From NCBI RefSeq assembly GCF_014217565.1, contig NZ_CP043661.1, positions 496,001 to 560,000 on the forward strand: DNA of 64,000 bases, given 5' to 3'. The position numbers and the translations under genes are program-made. Of the stretch, positions 17,701 through 26,338 are shown in pieces; position 1 is the first letter of the stretch, and each line of letters starts with the position of its first letter. Below the pieces are notes generated by a model that saw only the letters and a program-made list of their open reading frames with translations, searched no databases and had not been told where the DNA came from. The DNA is from Kribbella qitaiheensis. GTDB taxonomy: Bacteria > Actinomycetota > Actinomycetes > Propionibacteriales > Kribbellaceae.

Positions 17701-18035
17701 GCCAAGGCGTCGCGAAGGCGCAAGTGCCGTACGGCGATGTCGTCGGCGCTGCCCTGGACGAGGTGGCCGAGTAGACCCTGGTCGTCACGCCAACGGTCGG
17801 GATCGGCCAGTGCGAGCTCGGCTTGCAACAGTTGTGAGCGCACGCGTTCGCGGAGTTCCTGGCTGGCCGCGCGGCCGAAGGTGATCAGCAGCATCTCGTC
17901 GAGCCTGGCCCGGCCCTCCGCCACGAAGCGGGTGACCAGCCCGGCCAGGGCATAGGTCTTGCCCGTGCCGGCACTCGCCTCCAGCACGATGGTTCCCGTC
18001 GGCAGTTCACCGAGCAGGTCGAAGGCCTCCATCAC
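14736..18035 (-). CDS. recB: exodeoxyribonuclease V beta subunit RecB
   Basis: This 1099-residue helicase-nuclease subunit has Walker A LEASAGTGKTYALAGL near residue 20, Walker B VMVDEFQDTDPVQW, motif III LIGDPKQAIYAFRGGD and motif VI LTYVALTRAQSQVV. The C-terminal RecB-family nuclease domain shows GSIDVVLRV and VVDYKTNRLG, the D-x-K catalytic motif. It degrades and unwinds DNA 3'-5' and loads RecA after a Chi-like signal. It can start at GTG 18035 (GTGA overlap with recC) or the adjacent ATG 18032. Confidence 0.95.
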   Translation of the reverse strand: MMEAFDLLGELPTGTIVLEASAGTGKTYALAGLVTRFVAEGRARLDEMLLITFGRAASQELRERVRSQLLQAELALADPDRWRDDQGLLGHLVQGSADDIAVRHLRLRDALANFDAATIATTHQFCQLVLRSLGVAGDTDAGVTLVDDLRALVTEVVDDLYLNLFGGSADKPPITRGTALEIALKAVANPHTRLVPEKYAEASPEGVRVEFAQAVRAELERRKRRLGILGYDDLLTRLAAALEEPDAPARLRMQRRWSVVMVDEFQDTDPVQWKVIDAAFNGHSTLVLIGDPKQAIYAFRGGDIATYLAAAATAGQRRTLGTNWRSDQPLVDCLQVVLGGARLGHQDIVVHPVAAHHQGSRLTGAPSDAPFRLRVARREQFGSSRRKSIPMDDLRDHIARDLAGDISRLLAADATYAGQPFRAGDIAVIVETHKDARVCREELARAGIPAVYSGDLDIFASQAAQDWLRLLEAFEQPHRSGLVRAAATTMFFGETATSLYAGGEELTDRTGQTLRAWADRLRTSGVAAVFEAAQVNGMTERVLAWRNGERDMTDLAHLAELLHETAHREGFGLPALLDWLREECAGRGRTTERTRRLDSDAAAVQIMTVWVSKGLQYPVVYLPFAFNRHVVEDTELILFHEDGERCLDLGGKGHRGHKANQRQWRAEEAGDDIRLTYVALTRAQSQVVAWWAPSWDEVNGGISRLLRTRKQGEPVVPDTLERAASDDDVLVWLRRWQQAGGPVIEESLIAEHVEPVPEELPGGLAVGTFSREVDIAWRRTSYSGLIRAADQQASGVVSEQEESQLEDESVDPVPAPGAAQTDALPSPMDGLPAGATFGSLVHAVLEEADPQSPDLHAELAGRVREQLRFWRVDVTPDALATAMLPLHSTPLGPLVPGLTLGDLGRADRLRELDFEIPLAGGDHAVATDVQLAQLAPLLRTHLSADDPLLAYADRLEQPLLGRQSLRGYLSGSIDVVLRVPHGGSHRFVVVDYKTNRLGDPEEPATSAEYGQDQLGAAMLHSDYPLQAMLYSVVLHRYLRWRLPDYDPEVHLGGVIYLYLRGMCGPDTPLVDGHPAGVFSWPMPAALVLALSDLLDGRAT

Positions 18036-21000
18036 GTCGCTCCCTGCTCGAAGCGAAGCATCGGTTCCCAGAGCCGGGCCGCGTACGCGCCGAGTCGCGT
18101 CGGCTCGCCGGGGCGTTCTTCACCGGGACGTGTCGGGGCCGTCAGGACGTCCAGCCGGGCATGCGGGCCCCAGATACGGACGTGGGCGGGGTCGGCGTTC
18201 TCGCCGTCGAACTTGGTCGGGCGCCAGCGACGCTCGGCAGCCGTCATCGGGTCGTCGTCGGTACGGCGTGCCTGGCACCAGGCGAACGAGGTCTTGAGCG
18301 GAAGCGGAAGCGGTTCCCGACGGCCGGCGTCGTAGATCGCTGTGAGGTCGGCAAGCAACGCCCGGGCTTGCGGCCCGACCGGACCGAACAGCCGGCTCGC
18401 CGGGCTGCTGGGGTTGCGTCCCCGGCCGATCGCCAGAGCTGTCCAGTTGTGGTCCTCGTCGTGGGCGGACAGGGCGAGCAGCAGGATCCAGGAGGACAAC
18501 AACTGTTTGGCGTCGAGGCGGGAGAAGCCGACCGAGACCAGCCGATAGGCGTACACGCTCGGCACGGTGCCGGTCAGTCTTCGGCCACCGCCGAGATCGA
18601 CGTCCAGATCGAAGGCCCTGGCGCCCACCTGCCGATGAGGATGCGCACTGATCGCGATCTGTCTGGCTTCATCGCGGACCTCGGTCGCGGTCCGCCAACC
18701 GAGTCTCCCCGGTGGCAGGGTGCCTCGCCGCCACTCTGCTTGGAGGGCGTCGTTCGGATTGACGCCGGCCAGCATGTCGCGCAGCATCCGGTCTCCGACC
18801 GACCACTTCTCCAGGTTGTCGATCTCCACCGGCATCACGTCCGACACGCCGTCGACCTCCCAGGGCAGGGTCAGGTCGAGCGCCCGGAAGTACCCCTTCA
18901 CCGGATGCCGGAAGAACGCCAGCAGATCGGCCAACGCGATGTCCTCCGTCCTGGCCGACGGCAGCTGCCCGGCCTGGAACTCGGGCCTTGACGGCCGGGA
19001 TCCAGCGGCGGCTCGTGCCGCTACCAGGACGGTCGGGTCGAACGTGAACGGTCCCGGGGTGCCGAGCCGGCCGGCTTCGAGGTTCTTGCGGTCGAAGGGC
19101 TGGAGCGGGTGCTTGATCAGGACGGCCTCCCGGACCGCTGTCATGGTGGTGCGGTCAAGAACGTCAAGGAGCTCGCCGAGCGGTACTGCGGGCGGCCGCG
19201 GCTGACCCGAGTATTCGTTGGCGCCGGTATAGGTGATCACCAGGGACTCGGTCGCGGCGAGCAGCGCGTCGAGCAGCAGTTGGCGATCCTCACTGCGTAC
19301 GTCGCGCTCGCCCGTCATCGGAGTCCTGGCCAGTACGTCATCGCCGTCGGCCAGGCCGAACCGCGGGAACACACCGTCGTCGAGGCCCAGCAGACACACG
19401 ACGCGGTGGGGGACCGAGCGCATCGGCACCATCGTGCAGACGGTCAGCGTGCCGGTACGGAAGTTGGCGCGGGTCGGCCGCCCGGCCAGGTGGCTGGACA
19501 AGAGCGCACGGACATCGGGCAGCCGCAGCGAGGTCTCGGCCAGTGGGCCGGCATCGGCGGCGACCTCGGCGAACTCGCGGTGCACCTGGCCGACCTGCCA
19601 GCTGTCGTCGGGGACCACCCGGGTCAGCTGATCGATCCCTTCGCGCAGCGCATCGAGCCACGCCGCGAGCGGACGCGTGCCGTCGAGCCGATCGGTTGCC
19701 GTCCGCAACCGATCGACGAACTCCGCGAACCGGCCGGTCAGCTCGATCCGGGTACTGCCCACGTCGTCGAGTGGCAGCGTCGTGTTGATCCAGGCGTGCG
19801 AGTCGGCGGACATCGTCACGCCGGCCAGGATCCGGTCCAGGCCGAACCGCCAGGTGTTCTGCTGATAGCCGGCCAGGCCGAACGGTTCGCGGTGGTGCTG
19901 GTCGAACGCCCAGCGGACTCCCGACTCGCGGACCCAGGCCGTGATCGTGTCCAGGTCGTCGTCGGTGAACCGGAAGCGACGGCGTACCGGGTCTGTCTGG
20001 GCGAGGTCGAGGATCTGGCTGGCGGTGGCTCTGCTGCCCGCGATCCCGAGCAGCTGGGATGCGACCCCGAGCAGGGGATTGGTCTGGGTGAGTGATCGGT
20101 CGGCCAGTTGCACCCGCAACCGATGTGCCGGGTGGCCGTGATCGTGAAGGTCTCCGAGGCCGAAGCGAGCGCTGATCAACGGCGCGTACGTCTCGATGTC
20201 GGGGCACATGACGAGGATGTCGCGAGGCTCCAATGTCGGGTCGGCCTGGAGCATCCCGAGCAGTACTTCCCGCAGTACGTCGACCTGCCGCGCGACGCCG
20301 TGACAGGCGTGCACCTGCACGCTGCGGTCGTCCGCAGCCAGGTGGCGACCTTCGGAAGCGATGAGGTTGCCGCGCAGGTCGTGCTGCAGCCAGCCGAGAA
20401 GTGTGTCGGGTGCTGTTGGAGAAGGAATGTGTCGATCAGTTGCCGGCGCAGTGGCGAGAGCTAGCTGCAGCTCACGACTGTCCCGCCCGAGCGTGGCCAG
20501 GAGCGGGTGGTCGGCCTGCTGATAGCTCGTGTCGGCGGCCCGGTCGCCTGCGGCAGTACCGACGGAGCTCAGACGTTCCCAGAGCGCGTTGCTGGGATGG
20601 GGGAGCCAGAGGTGTACGTCGCGGTGCTCGGCCACGGCGGTGAGCAACTCGATCTCGGTGGCCGGGAGCCGGGTGTGTCCGAACAGCGAGAGTCGCGTCG
20701 GGAGCTCGAGGGACTCAGGCTGATCGCGAAGCCGGGCGAGAGTGTCGGTGTGGCGAGTGTTCGGCGGCGGAGCGTCTGTTCGGCCGACCAATCGGCGCCA
20801 GAGCTCGGGTTGCCAGGCCAGGTCGTTGTCGAGTGCATCGCCACGGCCGTCGGTGTCGCGACCTGCGCTCCAGTCCGCGAGGAGGGTAGGCCGCTGGACG
20901 GCGTACGAGGCGAAGAGGCGTGCCAGCCGCGCCGCCACGGCGTACCGGCGGCCTTGCCGTAGTTCGGCCTCGGCGCCGGTGTCGAAGTGCCCGAGATGCC

Positions 21001-21346
21001 TGGCCACTGGCTCGCACCAGGCGTCGTCGAGAGAGCTGTCGAGCACGGCCAGCAGCGGCCAAGCCATCGCGTCAGCGGCCCACGGGTCGTCATCGGCGAG
21101 GCCCAGTACCGCGGATACGAGCGAGCGCGGTGTCGTGAACCGGACCCCTGCGCACACCCCGTCGCCTTGGCCTGGAGCGGCGCCCAAGCGATGGGCGAGT
21201 CGCTGCGAGAGCCAGCGCTCAACGCCTTTGGCCGGCACCACCACGAGTTCCTCGGCGAACGGATCGGCAAGAGGTACGGCGAGCAGATCACCCAGCCCGT
21301 CGGCAAGCACATCCGTGCGCTCGGCGCGGTGCAGGAACAGAGTCAC
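18032..21346 (-). CDS. recC: exodeoxyribonuclease V gamma subunit RecC
   Basis: This 1104-residue first gene of the operon matches RecC in size and features. It has an N-terminal inactive helicase-like region (FLHRAERTDVLADGL, then VVVPAKGVERWLSQRLA), a central VMCPDIETYAPLISARFG, and a C-terminal inactive nuclease-like domain. The catalytic helicase motifs are eroded, as in known RecC, which acts as the Chi-recognition scaffold. It starts at GTG 21346; no strong ribosome site is visible there. recCBD supplies the whole complex, so homologous repair by RecBCD is expected. Confidence 0.92.
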   Translation of the reverse strand: MTLFLHRAERTDVLADGLGDLLAVPLADPFAEELVVVPAKGVERWLSQRLAHRLGAAPGQGDGVCAGVRFTTPRSLVSAVLGLADDDPWAADAMAWPLLAVLDSSLDDAWCEPVARHLGHFDTGAEAELRQGRRYAVAARLARLFASYAVQRPTLLADWSAGRDTDGRGDALDNDLAWQPELWRRLVGRTDAPPPNTRHTDTLARLRDQPESLELPTRLSLFGHTRLPATEIELLTAVAEHRDVHLWLPHPSNALWERLSSVGTAAGDRAADTSYQQADHPLLATLGRDSRELQLALATAPATDRHIPSPTAPDTLLGWLQHDLRGNLIASEGRHLAADDRSVQVHACHGVARQVDVLREVLLGMLQADPTLEPRDILVMCPDIETYAPLISARFGLGDLHDHGHPAHRLRVQLADRSLTQTNPLLGVASQLLGIAGSRATASQILDLAQTDPVRRRFRFTDDDLDTITAWVRESGVRWAFDQHHREPFGLAGYQQNTWRFGLDRILAGVTMSADSHAWINTTLPLDDVGSTRIELTGRFAEFVDRLRTATDRLDGTRPLAAWLDALREGIDQLTRVVPDDSWQVGQVHREFAEVAADAGPLAETSLRLPDVRALLSSHLAGRPTRANFRTGTLTVCTMVPMRSVPHRVVCLLGLDDGVFPRFGLADGDDVLARTPMTGERDVRSEDRQLLLDALLAATESLVITYTGANEYSGQPRPPAVPLGELLDVLDRTTMTAVREAVLIKHPLQPFDRKNLEAGRLGTPGPFTFDPTVLVAARAAAGSRPSRPEFQAGQLPSARTEDIALADLLAFFRHPVKGYFRALDLTLPWEVDGVSDVMPVEIDNLEKWSVGDRMLRDMLAGVNPNDALQAEWRRGTLPPGRLGWRTATEVRDEARQIAISAHPHRQVGARAFDLDVDLGGGRRLTGTVPSVYAYRLVSVGFSRLDAKQLLSSWILLLALSAHDEDHNWTALAIGRGRNPSSPASRLFGPVGPQARALLADLTAIYDAGRREPLPLPLKTSFAWCQARRTDDDPMTAAERRWRPTKFDGENADPAHVRIWGPHARLDVLTAPTRPGEERPGEPTRLGAYAARLWEPMLRFEQGAT

Positions 21347-21409
21347 TGAGGCAGCATGCCACGTACCGCCGCACCCTCACGCCAGACTCGACACCTCGCA
21401 GCAGAGCAG

Positions 21410-22489
21410 TCAGCTCAGTGCGGCGGCCTTGCGTAGCAGGACTGAGCGTTCGCGGTGGTTCGCGCACAGCCGGGCCGCCAGTTCCAGCTCGGCACGCGCT
21501 TCCGGTCGCCGGCCGAGCCGGGCCAGCAGTTCACCGCGTACGGTCGGAACCAGATGCGAACCGGGGAGCCGGTCCAGGGCGATCAGCTCGTCCACGATGG
21601 CCAGGGCTTGCGCCGGGCCCGAGGCCATCGCCACGGCGACGGCCCGGTTGAGCTCGACCACCGGCGAGGGCGCGACCCGGCCGAGCGCCTCGTAGAGCAC
21701 CACGATCTGGTCCCAGTCGGTCGCCTCGACGGAGGGCGCCGACGCGTGGACGGCGGCGATCGCGGCCTGCAGTCCGTACGGGCCGAGGCCGCGGGGCGAT
21801 GCCTTGGCCAGCGCGGCCAGCCCACGCTGGATCGCCGAGAAGTCCCACCGCTGCCGGTCCTGGTCCTGGAGCAGGACCGGCGCACCGTCCTGGCCTGTCC
21901 GGGCCGGGAACCGGGCGACAGTCAGCTCGCACAACGCGAGCAGGCCGTGCACCTCGGGTTCGTCGGGTTGCAGCGCGGCCAGCGTGCGGGCCGGCCGGAT
22001 CGCCTCGTACGCGACGTCGGGGCGCAGCAGCCGGTCGCCAGACGTGGCCGTCGACCCTTCGGTGAAGATCACGTAGAGGACGCTGAGTACGCCGCCCAGT
22101 CGCTCCCGGCGCTCGCCGGCCGGCGGTAGCTCGAACGGCACGCCGGCTGCCGCGATCGTCTTCTTGGCCCGGGTGATGCGGGCCTGCACGGTCGGCACGG
22201 GGACGAGGAACGCACGGGCGATCTCCTCGCTGGACAGGCCGGCGACCACGCGCAGGGTCAGCGGTTTGCGGATCACGCCCTGCATCACGGCCGCGGAGAC
22301 GGCGAGCGCAGTACCGACCAGCCAGCACGGCAGCACGCGTGGCAGTTGGAAGTCGAGCACGATCTGCGCGGCCTGCTCACCGGTCTGCCCGTCAGGAGTG
22401 CCGGCCCGGCCGCGGCCACCCAGGTGACCCGCTGCCGGCTGGTCAGTGCGCCGCTCCTGCCCGCCCCGTAGGTGTCCGAGGAGGGACAC
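21410..22489 (-). pseudogene. chimeric remnant: FecCD-like permease piece joined to an ECF sigma C-terminus
   Basis: The open frame is a fusion of unrelated pieces. From about residue 77 onward (TLRVVAGLSSEEIARAFLVP to the end) it is the sigma-4 helix-turn-helix and long helical C-terminal domain of an ECF sigma factor of the DUF6596 group. The sigma-2 region needed for -10 recognition and core binding is absent. Residues about 41-77 (AQIVLDFQLPRVLP, VGTALAVSAAVMQGV) instead resemble TM2-TM3 of a FecCD siderophore permease. A matching first segment (LTSRQRVTWVAAAGPALL) lies in another frame near 22390-22450. A deletion probably fused fecCD 5' DNA to sigma 3' DNA. A functional sigma factor is not expected. 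Confidence 0.7.
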
Positions 22490-22544
22490 GCACCTGCATG
22501 ATCACCGTGCTCGCCGAGCTCGGCGAACTCCTCGTCAAGCTCAG

Positions 22545-22940
22545 CTAGCCCGTCCTCGAGAGGCCGTCGATTTCGGGCATGTGGGTCTCGGCCCATTCGC
22601 GGAGGGCGGCCAGCGGTTCGTCGAGGCTGTGGCCTAGTGGGGTGAGTGAGTAGTGGACGGCCGGAGGAACGCTTGGTTCGACGCGGCGGGCGACGAGGTG
22701 GTCGTCTTCGAGACCGCGCAAGGTCTGGGTGAGCATTTTCGCCGAGACGCCCGGCGTACGGCGCTTGAGATCGGCGTACCGAAGCTCGCCCGTTTCGGCG
22801 AGTGTCTTGACGATCATCGCGACCCATTTGGTGCCGATCCGGTCGAGCAGCCGGCGGGTGGGGCATTCCGGGCTGAAAAGATCGCCGCGCGGAGCGGTCA
22901 CCTGGGAGTGACCAGGTGTCGAAGAAGTGCGGTCTTCCAT
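22545..22940 (-). CDS. HxlR-family winged-helix regulator
   Basis: This 131-residue protein carries the HxlR signature: a conserved Cys (SPECPTRRLLDRIGTKW) that can sense electrophiles or redox change, then LRYADLKRRTPGVSAKMLTQTLRGLEDDHLV (helix-turn-helix and recognition helix) and VHYSLTPLGHSL (wing). ATG 22940 follows AGGAGGCAGG. It is divergent from an alpha/beta hydrolase, with two GGTAACC repeats between the genes. The hydrolase is the likely regulated partner. Confidence 0.9.
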   Translation of the reverse strand: MEDRTSSTPGHSQVTAPRGDLFSPECPTRRLLDRIGTKWVAMIVKTLAETGELRYADLKRRTPGVSAKMLTQTLRGLEDDHLVARRVEPSVPPAVHYSLTPLGHSLDEPLAALREWAETHMPEIDGLSRTG

Positions 22941-22969
22941 CCTGCCTCCTCGCTTTCTACCGTTGACCA

Positions 22970-22986
22970 GGTAACCAAAGGTAACC
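22970..22986. promoter_or_regulatory. direct-repeat operator between hxlR-like and hydrolase genes
   Basis: GGTAACC occurs at 22970-22976 and again at 22980-22986, exactly 10 bp (one helical turn) apart, in the short divergent gap. HxlR proteins bind as dimers to paired sites near their own promoter, so this is the best operator candidate. Confidence 0.55.
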
Positions 22987-22997
22987 GAGGAGGCCTG

Positions 22998-23762
22998 ATG
23001 ATTGACACCGGTACCGGTCCTGCGGTCGTGTTGCTGCACGGGTTCCCGCACACGTTTCGGCTCTGGGATCTGGTCGTCCCACGGCTCGCTGCGACTCACC
23101 GGGTCATCGCGCCCGACCTGGTCTTGGGCGGGTCGGCACTGGAGTTGGCAGGCCGGCTGGCGGAGTTGCTCGACTGGTTGGGCGTTGAGCGCGCGACGAT
23201 GGTCGGAATCGACGCAGGTGTCCAGGCGGCGGTGGGATTCGCGCTCGGATATCCCGATCGCATCGAGCGACTTGCGGTCATGGAGGCCGTCCTGCCGGGT
23301 GTCGAAGGGGCGGAGGCATTCGCGCACGGCGGCCTGCCATGGTGGTTCGGCTTCCATCAGGTTCCGGGTCTGGCGGAGAGAGTGCTGGTTGGTCACGAGC
23401 GGGAGTACATCGAGTGGTTCCTCCGGGCCGGCACCGCCGATGGTGAAGGGGTCGGCCACGAGCTCACGGACGCATTCGCCTCTGCCTACCGGGGAAGCGA
23501 AGCTCTGGCCGGCGCATTCGAGCACTATCGGGCTATGTCGCGTACGGCGGGGGAACTGGCGCCGCTACTGGCCGAGCAAGAGCTGAAGGTACCCGTGCTG
23601 GCAATCGGCGCTCGCCCGGTCGGTCCTGCGCTGGCTGCCCAGCTCGCGCCGTTTGCTGCCGACCTCACCACGACCCAGCTCGACAACTGCGGACATCTGA
23701 TTCCTCTGGACGCACCGGATCAGCTGCTGGAAGTGCTCATTCCGTGGCTGAGCCCAGGCTGA
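22998..23762 (+). CDS. alpha/beta hydrolase with Asp nucleophile
   Basis: This 254-residue alpha/beta hydrolase carries the oxyanion motif VLLHGFPHTF. Its nucleophile elbow reads VGIDAGVQAA, with Asp in place of Ser. This is the signature of epoxide hydrolases and haloalkane or haloacetate dehalogenases. The cap region has paired aromatic residues (WWFGFHQVPG) and the catalytic His is in DNCGHLIPLD. The stretch between the HGFP loop and the elbow is shorter than usual, lacking the typical G-x-G-x-S loop. ATG follows GAGGAGGCCTG. It is divergent from an HxlR regulator, suggesting inducible detoxification of an electrophile. Confidence 0.85.
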   Translation: MIDTGTGPAVVLLHGFPHTFRLWDLVVPRLAATHRVIAPDLVLGGSALELAGRLAELLDWLGVERATMVGIDAGVQAAVGFALGYPDRIERLAVMEAVLPGVEGAEAFAHGGLPWWFGFHQVPGLAERVLVGHEREYIEWFLRAGTADGEGVGHELTDAFASAYRGSEALAGAFEHYRAMSRTAGELAPLLAEQELKVPVLAIGARPVGPALAAQLAPFAADLTTTQLDNCGHLIPLDAPDQLLEVLIPWLSPG

Positions 23763-23899
23763 CAGTCCTCATCAAGACGCGCCCTGCTCCTGACCTTCCG
23801 CGCAGCGAGCCAGCGTTACTGGCGGCCAACCATCACCGCAAACACCGGCTGGGCCGCCGCCCGAGCTTCGCCGCCCGCATCGGCTACCGCACGGGGTGG

Positions 23900-23928
23900 G
23901 AAGGGTCATGCGGGGGTCATGACCCTTC
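23900..23928. terminator. bidirectional hairpin terminator
   Basis: A perfect 11-bp inverted repeat GAAGGGTCATG / CATGACCCTTC with a 7-base loop lies between the convergent hydrolase and anti-sigma gene ends. The preceding 23763-23899 holds no gene that can be supported. Confidence 0.75.
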
Positions 23929-23939
23929 TCGCCCGGGCG

Positions 23940-24779
23940 TCACTCGCTGATCTTGAACTTCGCCGAGGTGACCAGTTCGGCCAGTTGGCGGCTGGTGAAG
24001 ACCGGTTGAGTCAACGGCGGCCGCTGCTGGTCTTCGAACCTCCTGGCCTGTGCGAGGATCACGACGGTGCCGTCCTCGTGGCGGTAGGTGGCCCACTGGT
24101 CGTAGTCGGAGTGGCCTTTGGTGGTCACCACGCCGACCTTCTTGCCGTCGACGTCCACGACGCTGCAGGTGCCGGTACCGCCCCGGAACCTCTTCGCCAG
24201 CTTGCACGGCTCCGTGGCCGATTTGCCGTCGGGCGTGGTGGAGTTCATCAGCAGCCTGCCCACCCTGCCGCCCCGCTCGACCGGGATGGTGGCCGCGTAC
24301 TCCCAGTAGTCCTGCTCCCCGTCGTTGGACGCGTACTGCGCCTGCGGGTACCTCAGCGGGTGACCGTCCGCGCCCTTCAGGTCGGGCGTGCTGAACCCCG
24401 GCGGGACCGACGAGCTCAGGTCGTCCATCAGCTTCACCACTCGGACCACGCGAGGACCGGCGCTCGCCGTACGGTCCGTCTGGCCCTCCGGCCACGGGTC
24501 GCCGCTCTTCCGGGTGGCGGTCGGCACCGGCTTCGGCGTGGTGCTGCCGGTTGCCACCAGGTCGCCCGCCGGGCCGCCGCCGCTGAGGCTCGCGACCAGT
24601 GCGGGACCGGCGCCGATGCCGGCCACCAGCGGCACGACGGCGATGCCGGACCATGCCAACCGGCGCCGCCGCCGGGCGGTGCGGCCCCGCACGAGTGCGT
24701 GCGAAGGGTCCATCGACGGCGGTGGGGTGCTGCGCTCCATCAGGTCACGCAGTCCTTGATTGAGATCCTCTTCGTTCAT
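23940..24779 (-). CDS. membrane-anchored anti-sigma-like protein
   Basis: The 279-residue protein has a short cytoplasmic N-terminus (NEEDLNQGLRDLMERSTPPP), an Arg-rich stop and one TM helix at about residues 43-65 (WSGIAVVPLVAGIGAGPALV). A Pro/Thr-rich extracytoplasmic domain follows, with one Cys pair (EPCKLAKRF and TGTCSVV). It overlaps the ECF sigma stop by four bases (ATGA). It is therefore the likely partner of the SigE-type factor, although no ZAS metal motif is visible. Similar proteins often follow SigE-family sigma genes in actinobacteria. Confidence 0.75.
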   Translation of the reverse strand: MNEEDLNQGLRDLMERSTPPPSMDPSHALVRGRTARRRRRLAWSGIAVVPLVAGIGAGPALVASLSGGGPAGDLVATGSTTPKPVPTATRKSGDPWPEGQTDRTASAGPRVVRVVKLMDDLSSSVPPGFSTPDLKGADGHPLRYPQAQYASNDGEQDYWEYAATIPVERGGRVGRLLMNSTTPDGKSATEPCKLAKRFRGGTGTCSVVDVDGKKVGVVTTKGHSDYDQWATYRHEDGTVVILAQARRFEDQQRPPLTQPVFTSRQLAELVTSAKFKISE

Positions 24780-25270
24780 CGAACCCTCTCCTCTTGCAGC
24801 AGACCGCGTAGCGTCTGTAGCCCGCGCGCGGCCTGGCTCTTGACGTTTCCTTCCGAGCAATCGAGCAGCGCAGCCGCCTGCTCGACGGAGGCGTCCTCCC
24901 AATACCGCAGAACGAGTACGGCGCGCTGCCTCGGCGGGACCTTCATGAGTGCGGCCAGCAACACCATCCGTTCGTCGGCCAGCCCGGACCCCGGTGCCGG
25001 CCGATCGGCCGCCTCAGCCCCGACCGACTCGAACCGGAACCACCCCCGCCGTCGCTCGGACAGGAACGTCCGCACAAGGGCCTGCCTGGTGTAGTTGTCC
25101 ATCGCCTCCCGCCGGTCGATCCGGTGCCACGCCAGGTAGATCTTCGTGAACGTCTGCTGAACCAGGTCCTCCGCTCGATGCCAATCGCCGCACAGCAGAT
25201 ACGCCGTCCCGCGCATGGCGCCGGAACGCGCCGCGAAGTACGCCTCGAACGCGGCGTCCCGTTCGCTCAT
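24776..25270 (-). CDS. SigE-family ECF RNA polymerase sigma factor
   Basis: This 164-residue sigma factor has a sigma-2 region beginning EAYFAARSGAMRGTAYLLCGD and continuing AEDLVQQTFTKIYLAW (region 2.1-2.2). The sigma-4 helix-turn-helix is QRAVLVLRYWEDASVEQAAA, then LDCSEGNVKSQAARGL. It fits the SigE (Streptomyces-type) group by length and motifs. The downstream overlapping gene encodes its probable anti-sigma. It would direct transcription of a small stress regulon; targets are not visible here. Confidence 0.88.
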   Translation of the reverse strand: MSERDAAFEAYFAARSGAMRGTAYLLCGDWHRAEDLVQQTFTKIYLAWHRIDRREAMDNYTRQALVRTFLSERRRGWFRFESVGAEAADRPAPGSGLADERMVLLAALMKVPPRQRAVLVLRYWEDASVEQAAALLDCSEGNVKSQAARGLQTLRGLLQEERVR

Positions 25271-25350
25271 ATGTCCTCCCCGATCCTTGGTACCGAGTTA
25301 GACACGCCTACGCCCAGTTGGTTGGTTGCATGGCAGCTGTCCAGGGATTG

Positions 25351-25364
25351 GGGACTTTGGGCCC
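25351..25364. promoter_or_regulatory. DosR-like box before the first usp gene
   Basis: GGGACTTTGGGCCC, preceded by TTG and followed by TGC, matches the mycobacterial DosR consensus TTSGGGACTWWAGTCCCSAA at nearly every symmetric position. It ends 66 bases before the usp ATG at 25431. Confidence 0.7.
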
Positions 25365-25430
25365 TGCTGTGCGGCTGGTGGTGGGCCTAGCGTCGGCAAT
25401 AGGAACGTCCGATTTGCTGGAGGAGTTGCC

Positions 25431-26309
25431 ATGAGTATCAGTGCCACTATTGCGGTGGGTGTCGACAGTTCGTGGGCCGCGGCCGGTGCTGTCGACTGGG
25501 CTTTGGAAGAGGGGCGGATCGGCTCACGGCCGGTCAAGGCGATCCATGTCGTCGACGCCAAGCCGGCGGCAGGACCGTACTTCGCCGCGCCGGGCGTTGG
25601 AGACGGTGCGAAGCGGCTGGCCGCGGAGGTCACGGATTACCTGGCCGGCCACGGTGGTCAGGCGGGGCACGGTGCGGACGTACTGACCGGCGCGCCGGCT
25701 CGGACGCTGGCACATGCGGCCGAGGGTTTCCGGATGCTTGTCGTCGGGCGACATGGTCACGGGATGCTGGAGCGGCTCCTGATCGGGTCCACTGCGGAGG
25801 CCGTCGCATACGAAGCCAAAGGCCCTGTGGTGGTCGTCCCGGCGGGGTGGCTGCCGGGCGACCGTACGGCCCCGATCGTGGTTGGAGTCGACGAGTCCGA
25901 GCTGTGTCAGGCCGCCATCGAGTTCGCGGTCGGTCTGGCAGCCGAACGGCACGCACCGGTTCGGCTGGTGCATGTGTGGGATGTCGTCAGCGTCTATACC
26001 TGGGACGTCGCTCCGGCCTCGGGGACGATCGCCGAGTGGCGCGACAACTTTCTCGAGCGGCTGGAACGTACCGCGCAGTTATGGCGGGACAAGTACCCGG
26101 AGGTGAAGTTCGAGACCGATGTCAGGCGGGGGCACCCGGTCTACGACCTGGCCGACGCGGCTGACGACATGGAGGCTCAGCTTCTGGTGCTGGGCGGGCG
26201 CAATCACAACCGCCTGGCCGCCATGCTCCTCGGGTCGACAGCCCGCGGCATCCTGCACCAGGCAACCTGTCCGATCGCCATCGTCCACGAGCCCCGCGTC
26301 ACCCTCTGA
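25431..26309 (+). CDS. universal stress protein, two UspA domains
   Basis: The 292-residue protein has two Usp domains (about 3-140 and 148-290). Domain one ends with an intact ATP-binding loop GRHGHGMLERLLIGST (G-x2-G-x9-G-S/T). In domain two the loop GGRNHNRLAAMLLGST lacks the second Gly, so nucleotide binding there is doubtful. Two-domain Usp proteins such as mycobacterial Rv1996 and Rv2623 belong to the DosR regulon and slow growth in hypoxia. ATG follows GGAGGAGTTGCC. A DosR-like box lies upstream. Confidence 0.92.
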   Translation: MSISATIAVGVDSSWAAAGAVDWALEEGRIGSRPVKAIHVVDAKPAAGPYFAAPGVGDGAKRLAAEVTDYLAGHGGQAGHGADVLTGAPARTLAHAAEGFRMLVVGRHGHGMLERLLIGSTAEAVAYEAKGPVVVVPAGWLPGDRTAPIVVGVDESELCQAAIEFAVGLAAERHAPVRLVHVWDVVSVYTWDVAPASGTIAEWRDNFLERLERTAQLWRDKYPEVKFETDVRRGHPVYDLADAADDMEAQLLVLGGRNHNRLAAMLLGSTARGILHQATCPIAIVHEPRVTL

Positions 26310-26338
26310 GTGGCCGCCGTCTTTCAACGCGAGCACGG

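Noticed and set aside
23763..23899. Possible integrase or small-protein remnant
   Set aside because: Short plus-strand frames read through, but no motif can be defended; only the following terminator is supported.
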